Positions 1 through 5,781 of a stretch of DNA of 5,995 nt are shown here, piece by piece; position 1 is the stretch's first letter; every line of letters starts with the position of its first letter. The stretch is from NCBI GenBank assembly GCA_031255035.1, contig JAIRTI010000155.1, positions 1 to 5,995 of the forward strand. The letters are read 5' to 3'. The notes beneath the pieces are model-generated. The model had not been told where the DNA came from, did not search any database, and saw only the letters and a program-made list of their open reading frames with translations. This stretch comes from Desulfovibrio sp. (GTDB lineage Bacteria > Desulfobacterota > Desulfovibrionia > Desulfovibrionales > Desulfovibrionaceae). Position numbers and translations under genes: made by a program.

Positions 1-41
1 CACCCATTCGCCGGGTCCAGGGCCGGCAAGGTCCTGGCGGG

Positions 42-58
42 TGTGGGCAGAGCCCACA
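42..58. repeat. Short perfect inverted repeat (7-bp stem, 3-base loop)
   Basis: TGTGGGC (42-48) pairs perfectly with GCCCACA (52-58) around the loop AGA. No run of T follows on either strand, so it does not look like an intrinsic terminator. At this length it could be chance in GC-rich DNA. It could also be the remnant of a terminator or operator belonging to whatever lies upstream. Confidence 0.35.
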
Positions 59-192
59 TGCGATCAAATTGGCTTCGACAAAATCAGAATTGCGAAACCT
101 GCCAGGCCCGCTTTAAGAAAATTGATAACACATATATCGTCTTGCCACTCCCCTGTTGTCCCTTTCGCCGGCGCACACCTTGTCCGCAAAAC

Positions 193-199
193 AAAGGAG
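193..199 (+). promoter_or_regulatory. Ribosome binding site deciding the cas3 TTG start
   Basis: AAAGGAG lies 5 bases before the TTG at 205. It is the only strong Shine-Dalgarno match in the leader and therefore picks the TTG over other in-frame candidates. GTG 43, ATG 58 and TTG 142 have no such motif in front, and GTG 214 would be 14 bases away, which is too far. Confidence 0.7.
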
Positions 200-204
200 C
201 CGCC

Positions 205-2502
205 TTGACGCACGTGACGCACGGCCCGCATTCTCTCCTGAGGCTTTACGCCCATTCCACGCCGGGGGCGCCTGAAACCTGGCAGGGCCTTGGCGCTCAT
301 CTCGCGGAAACAGCTAATCTTGCCGCCAGCTTCGCGCGCAGCTTTGACGCTGGAGACTGGGGGGATTTTTGCGGCCGCTTTCATGATGTCGGCAAGGCGA
401 GTCAGGCCTTTCAAAAGCGCCTTTGCGGCGGCAAAAGCGTTGACCACGCGACAGCGGGAGGGCAGCTTGCCTTTGACTTGCTGGCGGAGCTTGGCGATTT
501 CGGGGCCTCTCTGGCGGCCTTTGCCATTATGGGCCACCACGGCGGCCTGCCGGATGGCGGAGTAATAGGCGCACATGGCGGCATTACCCTGCGCGACCGC
601 CGCGAGCGCAAGGTGGAGGATTATTCGCGCTGGCCCGAAGCCTTGCCGGGCGAACCGATACGGCCACAGACCCTGCCTTTTCAGATCACCGACGCCCCGC
701 AAAACGAACGGGGCTTTGCTTCGGCCTTTTTCATCCGCATGCTTTTTTCCTGCCTGGTTGACGCGGACTGGCTGGATACGGAGCGCTTTTGCGACCCGGA
801 ACGCTTTGCCCGGCGGCCCAGGCGCCCGCTGCTCAAGGATATGTACCGCGAGTTTTCCGCCTTTGCGCGGAATACGCTTGCCGCCAACAACAAAGGCAAT
901 GAAGCCATTTTCGCCTGCCGCCAGGAAATCCTTGATCTGTGCCAAAGGGCCGGACAAAAACCGCGCGGCTGCTTCACCCTTGCCGTGCCCACCGGCGGCG
1001 GCAAAACCTTTTCTTCCCTGGCCTTTGCCTTAAAGCACGCCCTTAGCCACGGGCATGACAAAATCATCTACGTCATCCCCTTTGTCAGCATCATTGAGCA
1101 GAACGCGGCCGCCTTTCGCAAGGCTCTGGGGCCCCTTGGACAGGAGGCCGTGCTTGAGCACCATTCCTCGGTTACGGAGCCGGCGACGGAACAGGCGACG
1201 GACGCGGACCGGGCAACTGATTTGCGCCTGGCAACGGAAAACTGGGATGCCGCGCTTATTGTCACCACAGCCGTGCAGTTTTTCGAATCGCTTTTTGCCC
1301 GGCAACCCTCCAGGTGTCGCAAGTTGCACAATATTGCCAACAGCGTCATCATTCTGGACGAAGCCCAGATGCTGCCGACCGAACTCCTGAACCCCTGCGT
1401 CATGGCCCTGCGCGAGCTTGCGCGCGGCTATGGGGCAAGCCTGGTGCTCTGCACGGCCACCCAGCCCGCCCTGTTTCGCACGGACAATCTCTATGCGGGC
1501 TTTGAGCCGGGCGAAGTAACAGACATCATCACGCCCGAGCGCCTTCCCGCCATTTTTGAGCTTTTCAAACGGGTGGATATCGAGCAGGCCGGAACCCTTA
1601 GCCTTGAGGCGGTTGCCGAAATGCTGGCAGGCCGGCATCAGTGTCTGGCCATTGTCAACACCAGGGGGCGCTGCCGGGAGCTGTATGAAATCCTGGGCCA
1701 GGACGAAGGCAACTTTCATTTGAGCGCCCTCATGTACCCGGCCCACCGCCGCCGCAAGCTTGAAGAAATACATGCGCGCCTTAAAGAGGGAAAAGCCTGC
1801 CGCGTTGTCAGCACAAGCCTTGTGGAAGCCGGGGTGGATATTGATTTTCCCCTTGTTCTGCGCGAACAAACCGGCCTTGATTCCGTGGCCCAGGCGGCCG
1901 GGCGCTGCAACCGGGAAGGCCTGCTGGCAAAAAACGGCCGGGTAATTGTTTTTTCCATTCAAGGCGCGCCGCCCGGAATGCCCTTTCTCAGGCGGCGGGC
2001 CAGGGCGGCGGCTTCGGTGGGCGGCAAATTTGATGACCCGCTCTGCCCGGCCGCCATTGAGGCCTATTTTACACGCCTTTACAAATTGGAATCGCTGGAC
2101 GAGCCGGGCATACTGGGCATGCTCAAAGGGGCAATGACCGATGAGCTTTTGCGCAAAGCGCCGGCCATGCCTTTTTCAGCCGTTGCCGAGGCCTTTCGCT
2201 TTATCGAAAACACCATGGAGCCGGTTGTGGTGGAGTGTGATGAAGCCCTGCCCTTGCTGGCCCGCCTTGAAGAAAAGCCGGACAGCGAAGAGAGGCCGGG
2301 GCGGGATGAACGGCGTCATATTTTGCGCCAACTGCAAAACTTTACCGTGCAGGTTTATAAGAATATGCTGCCCAGGCTTGCTCTGCGCGAAATAAGGCCA
2401 TACGGGCTCAAGGTGCTTTGCGGCGCCACCGGCTACAGCGAGGATATGGGCCTTGTTTCTGACAATCCCGAATTCAGGGAGGCGGAGCGGAATATTTTGT
2501 GA
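205..2502 (+). CDS. cas3: Cas3, type I-C CRISPR nuclease-helicase (HD + DExH fusion)
   Basis: Cas3 is recruited by target-bound Cascade; it nicks the displaced strand and degrades it while unwinding, driven by ATP. With the TTG start it has 765 residues, normal for a fused type I-C Cas3. The N-terminal HD nuclease domain shows H17 (YAHS), H60-D61 (HDVGK), H81 (DHATAGG), H111-H112 (GHHGG) and D186/D188 (VDADW). The helicase follows: Walker A PTGGGKT with K267, DEAQ at 385-388 (motif II), TAT at 417-419 (motif III), the STSLVEAGVDID block near 536-547 (motif V) and QAAGRCNR at 563-570 (motif VI). About 165 C-terminal residues form the accessory domain, ending with a GYSEDMGL stretch typical of the family. 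All metal and ATP residues I checked are present and there is no frameshift. The start is chosen on AAAGGAG at 193-199 and on the conserved first His lying at residue 17. The same frame runs open to the window edge, so a longer N-terminus cannot be formally excluded. It is first in the operon, 37 bases before cas5c. Confidence 0.96.
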   Translation: MTHVTHGPHSLLRLYAHSTPGAPETWQGLGAHLAETANLAASFARSFDAGDWGDFCGRFHDVGKASQAFQKRLCGGKSVDHATAGGQLAFDLLAELGDFGASLAAFAIMGHHGGLPDGGVIGAHGGITLRDRRERKVEDYSRWPEALPGEPIRPQTLPFQITDAPQNERGFASAFFIRMLFSCLVDADWLDTERFCDPERFARRPRRPLLKDMYREFSAFARNTLAANNKGNEAIFACRQEILDLCQRAGQKPRGCFTLAVPTGGGKTFSSLAFALKHALSHGHDKIIYVIPFVSIIEQNAAAFRKALGPLGQEAVLEHHSSVTEPATEQATDADRATDLRLATENWDAALIVTTAVQFFESLFARQPSRCRKLHNIANSVIILDEAQMLPTELLNPCVMALRELARGYGASLVLCTATQPALFRTDNLYAGFEPGEVTDIITPERLPAIFELFKRVDIEQAGTLSLEAVAEMLAGRHQCLAIVNTRGRCRELYEILGQDEGNFHLSALMYPAHRRRKLEEIHARLKEGKACRVVSTSLVEAGVDIDFPLVLREQTGLDSVAQAAGRCNREGLLAKNGRVIVFSIQGAPPGMPFLRRRARAAASVGGKFDDPLCPAAIEAYFTRLYKLESLDEPGILGMLKGAMTDELLRKAPAMPFSAVAEAFRFIENTMEPVVVECDEALPLLARLEEKPDSEERPGRDERRHILRQLQNFTVQVYKNMLPRLALREIRPYGLKVLCGATGYSEDMGLVSDNPEFREAERNIL

Positions 2503-2525
2503 GTTTTTGCTTTTCACCCCGACGC

Positions 2526-2533
2526 AAAGGAGG
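2526..2533 (+). promoter_or_regulatory. Ribosome binding site of cas5c
   Basis: AAAGGAGG is a very strong Shine-Dalgarno motif. Two in-frame ATGs follow. The one at 2534 directly abuts the motif, leaving no spacing, so the ATG at 2540 (6 bases away) is the workable start. Confidence 0.75.
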
Positions 2534-2539
2534 ATGTCC

Positions 2540-3196
2540 ATGTCCCATGGGGTAAGATTGCGGGTTGAAGGGGAATACGCCCTGTTCACCAGGCCGGAGA
2601 TGAAAGTGGAACGGGTCAGTTATGACGTGATAACGCCCTCGGCCGCGCGCGGCATTTTGGAGGCCATTCACTGGAAGCCGGCCATCCGCTGGGTTGTGGA
2701 CGCCATCCACGTGCTGCGGCCCATCCGTTTTGCTTCGATGCGGCGCAACGAGGTGGCCCACAAGCTGCCTGTGAGCAACATCACGACGGCCATGAAAGGG
2801 CGTGACGCGCCCCAATGCTTTATTGAAGAGGCCAGGCAGCAGCGGGCCTCGCTGGTTTTGCGCGACGTGGCCTATGTTATCAAGGCCCACTTTGAGCTCA
2901 CAGAAAAAGCCGGAGAGAGCGACAACCCCGGCAAGCATCTGGATATCTTTAACCGCCGCGCTTCAAAGGGCCAGTGCTTCCACCAGCCCTGCCTGGGCTG
3001 CCGCGAGTTCGCGGCCCGTTTTTCGCTTCTTGCGCACAATGAGCCGCTGCCCGCTTCCGAGTTGAGCGGTGAAAAAGACCTTGGCTGGATGCTCTATGAC
3101 CTTGATTTTGACCGCGACATGACGCCGCTGTTTTACCGGCCACGCATGAAGGACGGAATCATTGACGTGGCAGGGGCCTTCAAGGAGGCGCAATGA
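2540..3196 (+). CDS. cas5c: Cas5c (Cas5d/Csd5), crRNA-processing endoribonuclease and Cascade subunit
   Basis: In type I-C, which lacks Cas6, Cas5c cuts the repeat hairpin of the precursor CRISPR RNA and stays bound to the guide's 5' handle. The 218-residue protein is close to the usual family length. The N-terminal RAMP fold is recognisable from GEYALFTRPEMK (11-22), SYDVITPSAARGILEAIHWKP (27-47) and the IHVLRPI strand (56-62). The later GKHLDIF block (131-137) matches the catalytic Lys-His pair described for Bacillus halodurans Cas5d (K116, H117 there; K132, H133 here). The third member of that triad, Tyr46 in B. halodurans, aligns with His44 here (IHWKP instead of IYWKP). I recall IHWKP in Desulfovibrio relatives too, so this is likely a subfamily trait rather than a defect. 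QPCLGCREF (149-157) is also typical. The stop overlaps the cas8c start as ATGA, which suggests translational coupling. Confidence 0.94.
   Translation: MSHGVRLRVEGEYALFTRPEMKVERVSYDVITPSAARGILEAIHWKPAIRWVVDAIHVLRPIRFASMRRNEVAHKLPVSNITTAMKGRDAPQCFIEEARQQRASLVLRDVAYVIKAHFELTEKAGESDNPGKHLDIFNRRASKGQCFHQPCLGCREFAARFSLLAHNEPLPASELSGEKDLGWMLYDLDFDRDMTPLFYRPRMKDGIIDVAGAFKEAQ
3182..3188 (+). promoter_or_regulatory. Ribosome binding site of cas8c inside the end of cas5c
   Basis: AAGGAGG lies 4 bases before the ATG at 3193 and inside the last codons of cas5c. Together with the ATGA stop/start overlap it points to ribosomes passing directly from cas5c to cas8c, keeping the two subunits in step. Confidence 0.65.
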
Positions 3197-4914
3197 TCCT
3201 GCAATCACTCTGCAACTATTATGCGCGCATGATTAAAGACCCGCAAAGCGGCATGCCAAGGCCGGGCTTCAGCACGGAAAAGATATCCTACGCCCTGTCG
3301 CTGAACCCGGACGGCGCCCTGGCCGGCGTTCTTGATTTGCGCGTGAAGGCCGATAAAAAATTGCGGCCCCGGCTCATGTCCGTGCCCGCTGCTGTCAAGC
3401 GGGCTTCCAATGTTGCCCCCAATTTCCTGTGGGATAATACCGGCTATGTGCTCGGCGTTGACGGCAAGGGCAAGGCCGAGCGCACGGCCAGTTGCTTTGC
3501 CGCTTTCAAGGAGTTGCATGCCAAGGCGGCGCAAGACAATCCGCAGCCCGGCCTTCTGGCCGTTATTGCCTTTCTTGAAGCCTGGAACCCGGCGGACTTT
3601 GACGACTTGACCGACATTGACCCGCAAGAAATGCGGGGCGACAATTGCGTGTTCATGTGGGAGGAAACAGGGGATTTTATCCATGATGATCCGGATATTT
3701 CAAAGCCTTCCGGCGATGAAGTAGTCACGGGCCGTTGCCTTGTTTCCGGAGAATACGGCCCCATTGCCCGCCTGCACTCTTCCATCAAGGGGGTGTGGGG
3801 CGGCCAAAGCACCGGCGCGTCCATAGTGTCTTTTAATGCTTCCGCTTTCATATCCTACGGCAAGGAGCAGAGCTTTAACGCCCCGGTTTGCGAAAAAGCG
3901 GCCACTGCATATACCTCCGCCCTTAACTATTTGCTGAACAGAGACAACAGACGCTGCATACAGGTTGGCGACGCCAGCACGGTTTTTTGGGCGGAAACGA
4001 CAAGCCGCGCCGAAGATTTGTTTCTGGAACTGCTTGACGCCAGGGCCTACGCGGAAAAGCGGGAAGACGGCGAAAGCGTGCCGGAAACAACTGCCGCCGG
4101 TCAGGTGGAAGCGCTGCTGGGCGAACTTGTGAAGGGCGTTCCCATTGAAAAGGCCCTGCCCGATATTGACCCTGACGTGCGTTTTTTCATCCTGGGCCTT
4201 GCGCCCAATGCCGCGCGCATCAGCATCCGCTTCTGGCTGGTGTCCGATTTCGGCCGTCTGGCCGCCAACATTGCCAGACACCAGGCGGATATTGCCATTG
4301 AGCGGCAATATGAAAACGAGCCGCTCTTCCCCCCATATTGGCGCATGCTTTTGGCAACAGCCGCGCTGGGTAAAAGCGAGAACGTTCTGCCGCCCCTGGC
4401 CTCCGGCCTGTTCCGTTCCATACTGGAAAAAACGCCCTACCCCCAGGCCCTGCTTGCCGCCGTCATAGGCCGCATACGGGCCGATCAAACCGTCACCCAC
4501 CCACGGGCGGCGGCCATCAAGGGCTATCTGGTCCGTAACCTTGAAAAGGAGATATCACCCATGCTGGATGAAGCAAAAAAGGACCTGCCCTATTTGCTGG
4601 GGCGGCTGTTCGCCCTGCTGGAAAAAGCCCAGGCCGACGCCCTCGGCAAAATCAACAAGACCATTCGCGATAATTACATCGGCTCCGCCTCCACAACGCC
4701 CGCCGTTGTTTTTCCGCGCCTCTTGCATTTGGCCCAGTATCATATTGCCAAGTCCGAATACGGCGGCGTTACGGACCGGCGCATCCAGGATGTGATGCAG
4801 AGCATAAGCGGCTTTCCGGCCCACCTGAAACTTGAAGACCAGGGCCTGTTCTTTATCGGTTATTATCATCAACGAAACGCCAATTACCAAAAAACCGCCA
4901 AGCAGGGGGAATAA
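3193..4914 (+). CDS. cas8c: Cas8c (Csd1), large subunit of the type I-C Cascade
   Basis: Cas8c is the large subunit that reads the PAM, opens the target duplex and helps dock Cas3. The 573-residue length is normal for Csd1. Recognisable family blocks, in order: the N-terminal MILQSLCNYYARM, FLWDNTGYVLG (78-88), the highly conserved core from CLVSGE (182-187) and GPIARLH (189-195) through WGGQSTGAS (202-210) to FNASAF and SYGKEQ, then ALNYLLN and VFWAE, and LGLAPNAARISIRFW (334-348). The C-terminal 117 residues form the helical small-subunit-like domain, which also carries its own start (see cas11c). No stop or frameshift interrupts it. It begins at the ATGA overlap with cas5c and ends 3 bases before cas7, so the interference genes form one tightly packed unit. 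The name rests on family resemblance across the full length and on its position between cas5c and cas7. Confidence 0.96.
   Translation: MILQSLCNYYARMIKDPQSGMPRPGFSTEKISYALSLNPDGALAGVLDLRVKADKKLRPRLMSVPAAVKRASNVAPNFLWDNTGYVLGVDGKGKAERTASCFAAFKELHAKAAQDNPQPGLLAVIAFLEAWNPADFDDLTDIDPQEMRGDNCVFMWEETGDFIHDDPDISKPSGDEVVTGRCLVSGEYGPIARLHSSIKGVWGGQSTGASIVSFNASAFISYGKEQSFNAPVCEKAATAYTSALNYLLNRDNRRCIQVGDASTVFWAETTSRAEDLFLELLDARAYAEKREDGESVPETTAAGQVEALLGELVKGVPIEKALPDIDPDVRFFILGLAPNAARISIRFWLVSDFGRLAANIARHQADIAIERQYENEPLFPPYWRMLLATAALGKSENVLPPLASGLFRSILEKTPYPQALLAAVIGRIRADQTVTHPRAAAIKGYLVRNLEKEISPMLDEAKKDLPYLLGRLFALLEKAQADALGKINKTIRDNYIGSASTTPAVVFPRLLHLAQYHIAKSEYGGVTDRRIQDVMQSISGFPAHLKLEDQGLFFIGYYHQRNANYQKTAKQGE
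4546..4551 (+). promoter_or_regulatory. Internal ribosome binding site within cas8c for Cas11c
   Basis: AAGGAG (in the context GAAAAGGAGATATC) lies 9 bases before an in-frame ATG at 4561. It is as good as the sites in front of the separate genes of this operon. Its placement exactly at the start of the C-terminal helical domain of Cas8c matches the known arrangement of cas11c in type I-C loci. Confidence 0.75.
4561..4914 (+). CDS. cas11c: Cas11c, small Cascade subunit translated from inside cas8c
   Basis: This is an in-frame internal gene: codon 457 of cas8c is an ATG preceded by AAGGAG, and translation from it gives the last 117 residues of Cas8c as a separate protein. In the Desulfovibrio vulgaris type I-C system such an internally translated small subunit has been shown to be made and to be needed in the complex. 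It forms the belly that stabilises the guide-target duplex and the displaced strand. The sequence fits that role: it starts MLDEAKKDLPYLLGRLFALL, is rich in helix formers and Lys/Arg, contains the block RLLHLAQYHIAKSEYGG, and ends FFIGYYHQRNANYQKTAKQGE-like in the shared Cas8c tail. It shares its stop with cas8c. The sequence shows the start and binding site; that the protein is actually produced here is inferred from the relative. Confidence 0.82.
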   Translation: MLDEAKKDLPYLLGRLFALLEKAQADALGKINKTIRDNYIGSASTTPAVVFPRLLHLAQYHIAKSEYGGVTDRRIQDVMQSISGFPAHLKLEDQGLFFIGYYHQRNANYQKTAKQGE

Positions 4915-4917
4915 GCC

Positions 4918-5781
4918 ATGAGTGAACTTGCCAACCGTTATGAATTTGTGCTGCTCTTTGATGTCGTGAACGGCAACCCCAATGGCGATCCGGACGCGGG
5001 CAACCTGCCGCGCGTTGACCCGGAAACCAGGCGCGGCCTGATTACGGACGTTTGCTTAAAACGCAAGGTGCGCAATTACATTGATCTTACCAAAAGTGAT
5101 GTGCCGGGCTTCAAGATTTATGTGCGGGAAAAGGCCGTTCTTTCCGTCAGCCGCGCCCCGGCCGGGGAAGCGGTAAAGGGAAAGGCCAAAAATGATGCCG
5201 AGGCCGTGCAACTGGCGCAAAAGTGGATGTGCGAAAACTATTTTGACGTGCGCGCCTTTGGGGCCGTAATGTCTACCAAGGAGAACAACTGCGGCCAGGT
5301 GCGCGGCCCCGTGCAATTCACCTTTGCCTCAAGCGTTGACCCCATCATGCCCCTTGATATCAGCATTACCCGCATGGCTGTTGAAACGCAGCGCGAGGCC
5401 GACGCTCAGCAAGGCGACAACCGCACCATGGGCAGAAAAAGCATTGTGCCTTACGGTCTGTATAGGCTTGAAGGTTTTGTCTCCGCCCCGCTTGCCAAAC
5501 GCACCGGCTTTGCCGAGGCCGACCTTGAGGCCCTGTGGGAGGCGCTGGTCAACATGTTCGAGCATGACCGCTCGGCCGCGCGCGGCCTGATGAGCGCGCG
5601 CAAGCTGGTTATCTTCAAGCATGATAGTGAAATAGGCCGCGCCCCGGCCCATGCCCTGTTCGCAAGGATCACGGCGCGGCGCAAGGATGAAAACGCGCCT
5701 GTCCGCTCTTTTGACGATTACGAGGTCAGCGTTGACAGCAGCAATCTGCCCCAGGGCGTCAGCATTAATGAAGCCTTGTGA
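4918..5781 (+). CDS. cas7: Cas7c (Csd2), backbone subunit of the type I-C Cascade
   Basis: Several copies of Cas7 polymerise along the guide RNA and form the Cascade backbone. The 287-residue length is typical of Csd2. The diagnostic N-terminal signature of the Csd2/Cst2-like Cas7 group is complete: FDVVNGNPNGDPDAGNLPR (14-32), followed by GLITDVCLKRKVRNY (40-54). Later family blocks are FDVRAFGAVMST (109-120), CGQVRGPVQF (125-134) and DNRTMGRKSIVPYGLY (167-182). The ATG at 4918 follows a GGGGGA purine run (4905-4910) at 7 bases and starts 3 bases after the cas8c stop, so this start is secure. The last 14 bases overlap the preferred cas4 start. Backbone protein is needed in several copies per complex, and a stable hairpin just past the stop (5804-5835) could help keep its message level high; that part is inference. 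Confidence 0.96.
   Translation: MSELANRYEFVLLFDVVNGNPNGDPDAGNLPRVDPETRRGLITDVCLKRKVRNYIDLTKSDVPGFKIYVREKAVLSVSRAPAGEAVKGKAKNDAEAVQLAQKWMCENYFDVRAFGAVMSTKENNCGQVRGPVQFTFASSVDPIMPLDISITRMAVETQREADAQQGDNRTMGRKSIVPYGLYRLEGFVSAPLAKRTGFAEADLEALWEALVNMFEHDRSAARGLMSARKLVIFKHDSEIGRAPAHALFARITARRKDENAPVRSFDDYEVSVDSSNLPQGVSINEAL

Larger units (their letters stand above)
1..204 (+). promoter_or_regulatory. Non-coding leader upstream of cas3, probable operon promoter region
   Basis: No gene can be supported here. The first 60 bases are GC-rich. Positions 61-140 are clearly richer in A and T than the genes that follow, which is usual for a promoter. The best sigma-70-like pair I can find is TTGCGA (90-95) and TTTAAG (112-117), 16 bases apart, each matching the consensus at 4 of 6 positions. 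A TTGATA at 122-127 has no -10 partner, and a TATATC at 133-138 has no -35 partner. The exact promoter is therefore unresolved. Two + strand frames are open across the whole region, but neither gives a recognisable protein and neither has a ribosome binding site before an early start codon. No CRISPR repeats and no tRNA are seen. The region could also contain the end of a neighbouring gene cut by the window edge. Confidence 0.35.

Noticed and set aside
42..58. Palindrome as an intrinsic terminator of an upstream gene
   Set aside because: There is no T run after either arm, and a 7-bp stem is expected by chance a few times in a window of this size.
1..204. Possible CRISPR repeat or array leader upstream of cas3
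   Set aside because: No direct repeat of 25-40 bases occurs even twice here or elsewhere in the window; type I-C arrays usually follow cas2, beyond this sequence.
64..957. A 297-codon open frame on the - strand opposite the 5' half of cas3
   Set aside because: It lies entirely antisense to well-conserved Cas3 motifs, has no recognisable domain, and is a typical by-product of GC-rich coding sequence.
1030..1962. A 310-codon open frame on the - strand opposite the helicase part of cas3
   Set aside because: It is a mirror of the conserved helicase coding sequence; its translation has no known motif and it has no convincing start signal.
2503..2539. T-rich stretch between cas3 and cas5c as a terminator
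   Set aside because: No stem-loop precedes the T residues, and the strong cas5c ribosome binding site indicates read-through in one operon.
3700..4500. A 266-codon open frame on the - strand opposite cas8c
   Set aside because: Same reason: full antisense overlap with a conserved gene and no family resemblance.
4543..4563. The internal site resembles the phage T7 gene 10 ribosome binding site used in expression vectors (AAGGAGATAT)
   Set aside because: It is inside a conserved natural coding sequence with no vector sequence around it; the likeness is simply that of a good Shine-Dalgarno motif followed by A/T.
4541..4795. An 84-codon + strand frame starting at the internal cas8c ribosome binding site but out of frame
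   Set aside because: Its ATG-like start precedes or overlaps the binding motif and the product is Pro/Arg/Ser-rich noise, whereas the in-frame ATG at 4561 is correctly spaced and matches the known Cas11c domain.
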